11,953 nt of DNA from assembly GCA_964513905.1 (NCBI GenBank), contig CAZENS010000017.1, positions 1 to 11,953 of the forward strand. Direction: 5' to 3'. The position numbers and the translations under genes are program-made. The notes beneath the pieces are model-generated. The model was given only the letters and a program-made list of their open reading frames with translations. It searched no databases and was not told the origin of the DNA. This DNA comes from CAMEGH01 sp964513905 (GTDB lineage Bacteria > Patescibacteriota > Saccharimonadia > Saccharimonadales > Saccharimonadaceae). This document shows, one piece after another, positions 6,417 through 11,689 of the stretch. Position 1 is the first letter of the stretch; the number at the start of each line of letters is the position of its first letter.

Positions 6417-7778
6417 TTATCGAGACAAAACCAGCCCTACGATCATCCATGTGACACAAAGTACTCCACACATGGCTGCAAATACAGGTAGCCCCAGCAA
6501 GACTATCAGCGGCATGGACAGGGCCGTTACAATACCTCCGCCCATAAGGGGCTCGAACATCAGCTGCTTGTATCCAAAGCTTTCAACTACACCCGTACGC
6601 TGCTTTGGATCAACAATCTGCGCAAACAGTAATCCCGTTGCAGTTGTGCCCATAGACTGGCCAATACTGACGATTCCATTTACAAACCAATCTTTTTTGA
6701 ACATTCTTCTCGCCATCACCAAAAAGCTGAAAAGCACCCACGACACGCCAGTTGCAGCTAGAATAAGAAAGGTTATACCATCCGTAGAGATAAAGTTTAG
6801 CTTCATGGTAGCAATAGCAGACGCCACAAGTACGGCAAGCGCAGCACCGCTCAGTAACTCAACAAGCGGGCGAGATATACGCAGACCAAGACGCACCCAG
6901 ATGGTCTGGGCTAACATGCCGCCAAACATACAAAACGTAAATGCCGGCATATATCCGAATATTTTTAATCCGTCAGAACCCCACGTAAGTAATTCAATCT
7001 GTAAAATCGCCCAATGTAGCGCCCAACCAAGCGCAACACTTGCTGCCAACAGAAACAAGTGTCCGATAACATTGAATAGGCCTAGCTCTTCCCGTAAAGA
7101 AATACCCGCCTTATTTAGCTGGTACACAACACGCTTATGATAGATCATGCCTTTGATTTGTGAGAATGGTGTATTACCAGCGATATACCGCTTCCTTCTT
7201 CCGTAAGAAATAAGCATAAAGCCAGCCGTAAGTGTTGCAAACAAGCTTGTAGTTGCAAGTGCTACCGACATCTCTTGCCCGGCAATATAATTAAATTCCT
7301 GAAAAACCGGGATCATACCGGCAGCAGTTCCATGGCCTCCTTCAAAACTTATTTCTAGCAATGCAGCCGAAAGCGGATTTGCGCCAAAGAATGGCATTAA
7401 AATAAATAGAACCACTGCGCCACCAATCGCGTAGTACCCCCAAGCTATCATCTGGCCAAAAGCAGCCTGCGGAGCCGCCATCTTCCATATCTGACGAAGT
7501 GATTTTATTGGTCGCGCAAGAAACAGCGCGCCAAAAATAACATTAATAAGTAGACCAGGGAGTGGCTCCCAAGCCTTGTATAATGAGGTTGCGATGCTTG
7601 TATCTGTTGGGAACTTACCAAGCACTTCGGGGCCAAGTATCAATAAAATTATCCCGGCAACAACACTCGATGGCAAAAACGCCCTTCTAATACCCGGAAG
7701 TTGCGTAAATAAATAGCCGACAGTAATTGCGCCAACAAGAACAAGCAACGCTGCAACATAAACATTCATGCTTATCAT
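6417..7778 (-). CDS. gltS: Sodium/glutamate symporter, GltS (ESS) family
   Basis: 453 residues with about ten to twelve membrane segments in two halves. The two re-entrant-loop signatures of this family are seen: FEGGHGTAAG at 145-154 in the first half and SIGQSMGTTATG at 371-382 in the second. In E. coli GltS takes up glutamate with sodium; the substrate here is not certain. It is about 50 residues longer than E. coli GltS, partly through a basic cytoplasmic loop at about 191-230 (GRRKRY, then Lys/Arg-rich) between the halves. Two in-frame ATGs exist, at 7778 and 7769. GGTGG lies seven bases before the first, so I keep 7778, but 7769 is possible. The gene starts 19 bases after the MscS stop, so it is probably the last gene of an operon with the channel and the LysM-like protein. 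Confidence 0.88.
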   Translation of the reverse strand: MISMNVYVAALLVLVGAITVGYLFTQLPGIRRAFLPSSVVAGIILLILGPEVLGKFPTDTSIATSLYKAWEPLPGLLINVIFGALFLARPIKSLRQIWKMAAPQAAFGQMIAWGYYAIGGAVVLFILMPFFGANPLSAALLEISFEGGHGTAAGMIPVFQEFNYIAGQEMSVALATTSLFATLTAGFMLISYGRRKRYIAGNTPFSQIKGMIYHKRVVYQLNKAGISLREELGLFNVIGHLFLLAASVALGWALHWAILQIELLTWGSDGLKIFGYMPAFTFCMFGGMLAQTIWVRLGLRISRPLVELLSGAALAVLVASAIATMKLNFISTDGITFLILAATGVSWVLFSFLVMARRMFKKDWFVNGIVSIGQSMGTTATGLLFAQIVDPKQRTGVVESFGYKQLMFEPLMGGGIVTALSMPLIVLLGLPVFAAMCGVLCVTWMIVGLVLSR

Positions 7779-7797
7779 ATCCCCACCACCGCCAACA

Positions 7798-8727
7798 CTA
7801 CTTTTTCTTAGCCGAAGCCTTGTGCTTCCTGATTACTTTTTCTTTTTTATCTGAATCGGAGTCGTTACGCAGTACAACCTGAGGATACGGGATTTCAATA
7901 CCGTTTGCCTCAAACGCAGCCTTTAGTCGACGCCGAAATTCTCCAGCGACCGCCCATTGTTCAGCTGGAACAACCTTGCCCAACGCTTTTATTCGTATGC
8001 CCGAATCCATAAATTCATCAACTCGTAAAAATTTTATTGGCTCAAAAATGCTTGTCGTCCAGTCGGTACTTTTCGCCATCTCTGCCCCTACGCTGTTAAT
8101 GACCTCCTCGAGCTTATCAATATCGGTATCATACGCCACCTGAACATCCACATTTACATTCGCATATTTAAAGCTCAGATTTGTAACGTACTGCATTGTG
8201 CCGTTACTAATGATATGCAAGTTTCCATCTAGATCCCTTAGTCGTGTAATTCGAATTGTCAGATCCTCTACTGTTCCACTCAGCTCCGTCCCAGAAGCCG
8301 AAACAGTAACAATATCGCCGACCCTATACTGATTCTCGCCAATAACAAAAAGTCCAGCAACGAAATCCTTTATAACACTTTGTGCACCAAAACCAAAAAT
8401 TACACCAAATAGCCCGGCACCAGTAGCCAGCGTAGCAAGGTTAAACTTTAGCTGAGCCAAGATAGTAATAACCGCCACAATCCATATAACAACGGCGGCC
8501 ATCGTTCTAATAACACCCTTGAGTGTCTTTTCCTGCTTTCTTGCATCTACCTTTGTAGAGTAGCGATGATGACGAACAATACGGCCAACAAGTAGGTCGA
8601 TAATCATCCCGACAATAATCTGAACCACTATCGCAATGATGATGGTTATCAAAATCTGCATAATGACACTGTCGGCAACTACTTCACCGAACAAGCCCCA
8701 ATCTGCGTCCATTATCTCCTGAATCAT
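7798..8727 (-). CDS. MscS-family mechanosensitive ion channel
   Basis: 309 residues. It forms a homoheptameric channel that opens under membrane tension and releases small solutes during hypo-osmotic shock. Three membrane helices are visible at about 19-48, 72-92 and 97-128. The last is the pore-lining helix with the Gly/Ala pattern ATGAGLFGVIFGFGAQSVIKD. It leads into the beta domain (GDIVTVSASGTELSGTVEDL, TRLRDLDGNLHIISNG) and an alpha/beta C-terminal domain up to about residue 290. The last 20 residues are a Lys/Asp/Ser-rich tail ending KKK. The ATG at 8727 is well supported by AGGAG at 8741-8737, nine bases upstream. It lies 28 bases after the LysM-like gene and 19 before gltS. Confidence 0.94.
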   Translation of the reverse strand: MIQEIMDADWGLFGEVVADSVIMQILITIIIAIVVQIIVGMIIDLLVGRIVRHHRYSTKVDARKQEKTLKGVIRTMAAVVIWIVAVITILAQLKFNLATLATGAGLFGVIFGFGAQSVIKDFVAGLFVIGENQYRVGDIVTVSASGTELSGTVEDLTIRITRLRDLDGNLHIISNGTMQYVTNLSFKYANVNVDVQVAYDTDIDKLEEVINSVGAEMAKSTDWTTSIFEPIKFLRVDEFMDSGIRIKALGKVVPAEQWAVAGEFRRRLKAAFEANGIEIPYPQVVLRNDSDSDKKEKVIRKHKASAKKK

Positions 8728-8755
8728 ATCAACCCACTCCTAAGATATTACGGCA

Positions 8756-9199
8756 CTATTCTCCGATAGATCGTGTATCAAAGCTTACATACTGCACATA
8801 CGTTTGCCACGCAGCAACGTCGTTTGCTGGCATTTTCATAGCTTCGTCCACCCAAGTTTTAATCTGCGACTGCTTAAATGTTACCTTCTGACCTTCAGCT
8901 AGCAATGGCCAACCGGCTTTCTCTGACGCTTTTGTTTCAATTGCAACAATCCGTGCTTGCCCAATATCTTTCTTGTTCTGAATGCCATACGTTTGAACGG
9001 CTTTTCTTACAAGTTGCGTATATGAGTCACCTGCCTGAGCAACGTAACTATACTTCGCCTCATCTGTTTTTGACTCCTGCTTTTGCTGCTCTGCTTTTGC
9101 TGCTGGTTTATCAGCTGCTTGAGCCTGACCACCCATTAAAATTGTCATAACTACAGCAACAGCCGCAAGATATCCACCCAATAGACCTACGATTTTCAT
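8756..9199 (-). CDS. Secreted protein with LysM-like domain
   Basis: 147 residues. Residues 1-28 are a signal peptide: Lys2, a hydrophobic core at 4-22, and a likely cleavage after AQA at 26-28. A Lys/Gln/Ala-rich linker at 30-48 follows. Residues about 50-109 resemble a LysM cell-wall-binding domain: YSYVAQAGDSYTQLVRKAV at its start and LAEGQKVTF at its end, with a longer middle than usual. The rest (110-147) is a helical tail with several Trp and Tyr. No catalytic domain is visible. It probably sits outside the membrane and may bind peptidoglycan or a partner envelope. The Shine-Dalgarno AAGGAGG at 9210-9204 is four bases before the ATG. It is the first gene of the apparent operon with MscS and GltS. 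Confidence 0.8.
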   Translation of the reverse strand: MKIVGLLGGYLAAVAVVMTILMGGQAQAADKPAAKAEQQKQESKTDEAKYSYVAQAGDSYTQLVRKAVQTYGIQNKKDIGQARIVAIETKASEKAGWPLLAEGQKVTFKQSQIKTWVDEAMKMPANDVAAWQTYVQYVSFDTRSIGE

Positions 9200-9230
9200 A
9201 GTCCCTCCTTAATTATGTAGTTGTAACACT

Positions 9231-9259
9231 ATCATAACCATTTTTATATGTTTTGAAAA
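9231..9259 (-). promoter_or_regulatory. Promoter of the LysM / MscS / GltS operon
   Basis: On the minus strand TTTTCA (9259-9254), a 17-base spacer, and TATGAT (9236-9231). The predicted transcript start is about 9224, giving a leader of some 25 bases that carries the AAGGAGG ribosome binding site. It is a moderate match to consensus. Confidence 0.5.
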
Positions 9260-9300
9260 GACCAATCGAAAATTTATAAAATAAAAAGTTATAGCCGTCC

Positions 9301-9331
9301 ATAATAATAAAATAACCCAGGTAAACCTAGG
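9301..9331 (-). terminator. Possible terminator after tRNA-Gln
   Basis: On the minus strand CCTAGG, loop TTTA, CCTGGG (a six-base-pair stem with one T-G pair) is followed by a T-rich tract from 9315 to 9301. It lies 14 bases after the 3' end of the tRNA. The stem is short, so it is weaker than the other terminators in the window. Confidence 0.5.
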
Positions 9332-9345
9332 CGCTGAACATTACT

Positions 9346-9420
9346 TGGCTGGGATGGAGGGATTCGAACCCCCGAATGCCAGGACCAAAACCTGGTGCCT
9401 TACCACTTGGCGACATCCCA
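9346..9420 (-). tRNA. tRNA-Gln (anticodon UUG)
   Basis: 75 bases including an encoded 3' CCA. The acceptor stem TGGGATG pairs with CATCCCA, with discriminator G and then CCA. The anticodon stem CCAGG/CCTGG holds the loop TTTTGGT, giving anticodon TTG for glutamine. The T arm is CGGGGGTTCGAATCCCTCC-like with the invariant GGTTCGAATCC, and the D arm is GCCAAGTGGTAAGGC. U at position 1 is typical of bacterial tRNA-Gln. This UUG form would read both Gln codons by wobble. Confidence 0.97.
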
Positions 9421-9438
9421 TTGCTTTATTCAATAAAA

Positions 9439-9467
9439 ATTATATCAAACCGCTAGGTAATTTTCAA
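9439..9467 (-). promoter_or_regulatory. Strong promoter of tRNA-Gln
   Basis: On the minus strand TTGAAA (9467-9462), a 17-base spacer, then TATAAT (9444-9439) with an extended TGA in front. The predicted start is near 9432, about 12 bases before the mature tRNA. The -35 box lies inside the last codons of the upstream membrane-protein gene. Confidence 0.75.
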
Positions 9468-9884
9468 CTTAGGAACGCCCCTAATTAGCATGGTAGAGAT
9501 TGCCAACAATCCACCTCCTATTGCCCACACAAATGCAATCCACCCTTGTGTTACATACGCACCGAATATGCCAACCTCACTAGTCTCCAGCGTTACGATG
9601 CTATACATCAACCAAAGCGATGGCACAATCATAGCGAAAGCAAACGCTACAAGTCTCATAAGTTGCGACACTTTAATATCTAATACGTATGGAAGCGAGA
9701 AAACTGAAGCTACGATCATACCAACAAGAAATAATCTGCCAGCAAAATCTTTAAACGGATCAAGCGCTGCGATTATATCAAGGCTAAATAATTGAGCGGT
9801 TACCGCAAACGTTATAATCGCCCCATACCCAAGACAAACGACTTGCCTAGCTATATTAGCACCTTTTGCATCCTTTGCGTTCAT
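9453..9884 (-). CDS. Four-helix membrane protein of unknown function
   Basis: 143 residues with a hydrophilic, Lys/Ala-rich N-terminus (1-13) and four hydrophobic segments at about 14-38, 48-68, 75-98 and 112-133, ending in a short basic tail. I see no catalytic motif and do not recognise a family. The -10 box TATAAT (9896-9891) ends exactly six bases before the ATG at 9884, so the message is predicted to begin with the A of the start codon. No Shine-Dalgarno sequence is present. The stop codon lies within the tRNA-Gln promoter region, so some read-through into the tRNA is possible. Confidence 0.75.
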   Translation of the reverse strand: MNAKDAKGANIARQVVCLGYGAIITFAVTAQLFSLDIIAALDPFKDFAGRLFLVGMIVASVFSLPYVLDIKVSQLMRLVAFAFAMIVPSLWLMYSIVTLETSEVGIFGAYVTQGWIAFVWAIGGGLLAISTMLIRGVPKLKIT

Positions 9885-9890
9885 ATGTGA

Positions 9891-9896
9891 ATTATA
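9891..9896 (-). promoter_or_regulatory. -10 box giving a predicted leaderless message for the four-helix protein
   Basis: A consensus TATAAT on the minus strand, six bases before the ATG at 9884. The same bases read TATACT on the plus strand (9893-9898), so the element is partly symmetrical and could fire in both directions. No clear -35 box. Confidence 0.55.
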
Positions 9897-9898
9897 CT

Positions 9899-9985
9899 AT
9901 GAAAAAACCAAATATAACGAATATTGTTGTATTTTATGCCATTATGCTTGTGCTTATGGCGACGCTCACCTATAGTAACTACTAA
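9899..9985 (+). CDS. Possible 28-residue hydrophobic peptide (doubtful)
   Basis: A plus-strand reading frame from ATG at 9899 to TAA at 9983-9985. The product starts MKKPNITN and has a hydrophobic stretch at residues 9-24, the pattern of a single-pass small membrane peptide. Against it: there is no Shine-Dalgarno sequence, and the plus-strand -10-like TATACT at 9893-9898 would start transcription about six bases inside the frame, which would exclude this ATG. It could be chance. Confidence 0.2.
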   Translation: MKKPNITNIVVFYAIMLVLMATLTYSNY

Positions 9986-10035
9986 GCGAAACGTTACAAA
10001 AACAAACATTGAGCTAAAACAACCAAAACGTATTA

Positions 10036-10071
10036 GTACAAAGTAATCTTTGTATCGTTCGCTACGATACA
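10036..10071. other. Two overlapping, mutually exclusive hairpins
   Basis: Hairpin 1 pairs GTACAAAG (10036-10043) with CTTTGTAT (10048-10055) around loop TAAT. Hairpin 2 pairs TGTATCGT (10051-10058) with ACGATACA (10064-10071) around loop TCGCT. They share 10051-10055, so only one can form at a time. They lie in the spacer between the convergent doubtful peptide and trmD. Confidence 0.5.
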
Positions 10072-10086
10072 CCCACCACAACTCCT

Positions 10087-10113
10087 GTAGGCCCCGATTC
10101 TGTCGGGGTCTAC
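10087..10113. terminator. GC-rich hairpin after trmD, probable terminator
   Basis: An 11-base-pair stem on the plus strand: GTAGGCCCCGA (10087-10097) with TCGGGGTCTAC (10103-10113), loop TTCTG, one G-T pair. On the minus strand the same position is an A-C mismatch. It begins eight bases after the trmD stop. No clean U-tract follows on either strand (CTCGTTTATT on plus, AGGAGTTG on minus), so it may act as a 3' end stabiliser or a weak terminator. Confidence 0.55.
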
Positions 10114-10121
10114 CTCGTTTA

Positions 10122-10778
10122 TTAGCTACTTTTCCTGCGAGACTGTTGCTTTCGCCATTCGGCAATTTTAGCGTGGTTTCCGCTCAACAAAACCTCTGGG
10201 ACTTTCATGCCTTTGTATTCTGCGGGACGTGTATACTGCGGGAATTCTAGCGTTTCACCATCTGAAAAGCTTTCTATTGCCGCACTTTCCTCACCGCCCA
10301 GTACGCCCGGAATCAATCGAACGACACTATCTATAATAGTCATCGCTGGCAACTCACCGCCGGTTAAAACATAATCTCCCACACTAAGCTCTTGATCAAC
10401 CAACGAAAGAATCCTCTCATCGTACCCCTCATAGCGTCCACAAATAAAAATATACCCGTTATCACAGTCTGCATATTCTTGCGCAATTGCCTGCTTCCAG
10501 CGTGTGCCACGCGGTGTCATAAGTAGTACCTTAGCATTTGGATCGTTCTCTTTCGCTCGCTCAACTGCCGCAAATAGTGGCTCTGGCTTCAATAGCATCC
10601 CATCACCACCGCCATACGGCGTATCATCCACTTGGCGACGTGGGCCAATTCCAAATTCACGCAAATCAATACACGAAAGCTCCACGATACCGTCTTTCTG
10701 CGCCTTCCACATCATAGAGTTCTCAAACACGCCCGTAAACATTTCGGGGAACAAAGTAATAACTTGAAATTTTCTCAC
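10122..10778 (-). CDS. trmD: tRNA (guanine-N1)-methyltransferase
   Basis: 218 residues from a GTG start. TrmD transfers a methyl group from S-adenosylmethionine to G37 next to the anticodon and so prevents frameshifting. It is a SPOUT-fold enzyme with a deep trefoil knot. Visible motifs are KFQVITLFPEMF at the N-terminus, YGGGDGM at 55-61, LMTPRGTRW, CGRYEGYDERI around 114-122 and SVGDYVLTGGELPAM at 132-146. The basic C-terminal helix is short, somewhat less than the E. coli length. I chose GTG at 10778 because the family begins right there (Arg-Lys-Phe) and because the longer frame to 10805 would run through the -10 box TGGTATAAT at 10794-10786. That box ends seven bases before the GTG, so the message is predicted to begin at or one base before it. 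khpA, a frequent neighbour in bacteria, is upstream but separated by a terminator and a 326-base gap. Confidence 0.95.
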   Translation of the reverse strand: MRKFQVITLFPEMFTGVFENSMMWKAQKDGIVELSCIDLREFGIGPRRQVDDTPYGGGDGMLLKPEPLFAAVERAKENDPNAKVLLMTPRGTRWKQAIAQEYADCDNGYIFICGRYEGYDERILSLVDQELSVGDYVLTGGELPAMTIIDSVVRLIPGVLGGEESAAIESFSDGETLEFPQYTRPAEYKGMKVPEVLLSGNHAKIAEWRKQQSRRKSS

Positions 10779-10785
10779 TCTTGCT

Positions 10786-10794
10786 ATTATACCA
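10786..10794 (-). promoter_or_regulatory. Extended -10 promoter of trmD
   Basis: TGGTATAAT on the minus strand, a perfect extended -10 element. Seven bases separate it from the GTG start at 10778, so the leader is zero or one base. No clear -35 box and no Shine-Dalgarno sequence. Confidence 0.65.
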
Positions 10795-10989
10795 ATTATT
10801 AACAAATTTTTGAGGATATAGGTTAGGCAACTTGCCGATACCTAGTAAAAAGCCGGCAGACTACCCGTCTTTATATATTCATTACATTTTGCGGCTATAT
10901 ACGGGCCAAACTCTTCACATTGTATTGTTATAAAATATAAATTCCGCCGCTTACTCTACAAACAAGCATTAGTACATTACTTAAAAATC

Positions 10990-11020
10990 AAATAAACCAC
11001 CTCTAATCGGTGGTTTATTT
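10990..11020 (-). terminator. Rho-independent terminator of khpA
   Basis: A perfect 12-base-pair stem (AAATAAACCACC at 10990-11001 with GGTGGTTTATTT at 11009-11020) and a seven-base loop. On the minus strand it is followed by GATTTTTAAG, which supplies a U-tract. It may also act on the plus strand. Confidence 0.85.
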
Positions 11021-11075
11021 AACATATAAGGCTCTCAACTCTTATAAAAGTTGCTCGCATAGAGCGCATTCTCGC

Positions 11076-11095
11076 AGTTCAAGATTCTCTGAACT
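11076..11095 (-). other. Hairpin just after the khpA stop
   Basis: AGTTCA (11076-11081) pairs with TGAACT (11090-11095), with a further GA/TC pair inside. It lies in the khpA 3' untranslated region, about 80 bases before the terminator, and may stabilise the 3' end. Confidence 0.35.
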
Positions 11096-11104
11096 TACTT
11101 ACGA

Positions 11105-11497
11105 TTATATATCAAGGTCGTCTAATTCTGCAAGCTCTTTTCTTGATGAATCCGCAAAGCTTGATCGGTTTTCCACAGCGTCATCTGTTGAGTCGTCCAC
11201 AGATTGTGATTTTTTCTCCTGACGCTCACCTCCGTGAGCTCCGCCGTCTTCGTCATTATTCACAATTTTTAAGTTATAACGAGCGTCATTCTTTGTTCCC
11301 AAAGCTCGCAAAAGTGTTCGTAAACTCTGCGCCGTAACGCCACGCTTTCCAATCACCCTTCCTAAATCCTCTGGGTTCACCGTTAAACTCAACAGCACAC
11401 CCTTCTCATCTATAATGCGCTCAACCTGCACGTCGTCAGGATTGCCCACTAAAGACTTTACGATATACTCTACAAATTGCTGATCTATTGTTGACAT
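11105..11497 (-). CDS. khpA: KhpA-like KH-domain RNA-binding protein with an acidic tail
   Basis: 130 residues. Residues 1-80 are the small KH protein of the KhpA/YlqC family: FVEYIVKSLVGNPDDVQVE at the start, then the nucleic-acid-binding GRVIGKRG at 46-53 with its GxxG loop, then AQSLRTLLRAL and NLKIV. Family members are about 75-80 residues, bind many RNAs and often pair with KhpB/Jag. Here about 50 extra residues follow (82-130), rich in Asp, Glu, Ser and Gly and probably disordered. The ATG at 11497 is supported by GGAGG about five bases upstream. The -10 box TGATACAAT at 11554-11546 predicts a leader of about 42 bases. In many bacteria khpA lies with rpsP, rimM and trmD; here only trmD is nearby. 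Confidence 0.92.
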   Translation of the reverse strand: MSTIDQQFVEYIVKSLVGNPDDVQVERIIDEKGVLLSLTVNPEDLGRVIGKRGVTAQSLRTLLRALGTKNDARYNLKIVNNDEDGGAHGGERQEKKSQSVDDSTDDAVENRSSFADSSRKELAELDDLDI

Positions 11498-11545
11498 ATG
11501 CCCTCCATTGTCGTCATTCGGACGTTCATCTAGTATCGTATCTTC

Positions 11546-11554
11546 ATTGTATCA
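11546..11554 (-). promoter_or_regulatory. Extended -10 promoter of khpA
   Basis: TGATACAAT on the minus strand. The predicted transcript start is near 11539, with a leader of about 42 bases that contains the GGAGGG ribosome binding site before the ATG. The -35 position (CTTTCG) is poor. Confidence 0.45.
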
Positions 11555-11608
11555 CGACAATTACATAACGAAAGCATTTTGCATATTCCACAAGCAACCC
11601 GCTAATAC

Positions 11609-11637
11609 TTGACTTTTACTTAAATTAATGCTATATT
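11609..11637 (+). promoter_or_regulatory. Near-consensus sigma-70-type promoter of the last gene
   Basis: TTGACT (11609-11614), a 17-base spacer ending in TGC, then TATATT (11632-11637). It has both a good -35 box and an extended -10, the best promoter in the window on the plus strand. The predicted start is near 11644. The leader of about 45 bases contains a GC-rich stretch with TTCGG and CCGAA able to pair, and AAGGAG at 11677-11682. Confidence 0.75.
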
Positions 11638-11689
11638 ATAAAAATTCGGTAGCGCCCGCGCCGAAGTTCCTACCATAAGGAGCAATGAA

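Larger units (their letters stand above)
10779..11104. other. Gap between khpA and trmD with hairpins; no convincing gene
   Basis: 326 bases. It contains the trmD -10 box at the trmD end and the khpA terminator at the other. A hairpin at 10819-10844 pairs TAGGT with ACCTA and, inside, GGC with GCC. Around 10851-10907, AGCCG can pair with a downstream CGGCT and CCCGT with ACGGG. Only very short frames occur on either strand. A small RNA is possible but not shown. Confidence 0.4.

Noticed and set aside
6451..7140. Plus-strand frame of 229 residues inside gltS
   Set aside because: It is antisense to a clear transporter gene. Its Ser/Thr/Pro/Asn-rich product is typical of the complement of a membrane-protein gene, and no ribosome binding site is seen.
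9881..10165. Minus-strand frame of 94 residues between trmD and the four-helix protein gene
   Set aside because: It overlaps the end of trmD in another frame, runs through all three hairpins and the -10 box at 9891-9896, has no ribosome binding site, and its product is a poor mix of Arg, Tyr and Phe.
10779..10805. Longer trmD start (TTG at 10805)
   Set aside because: The extra residues would be encoded across the perfect extended -10 box TGGTATAAT, and known TrmD proteins start at the Arg-Lys-Phe segment, which follows the GTG at 10778.
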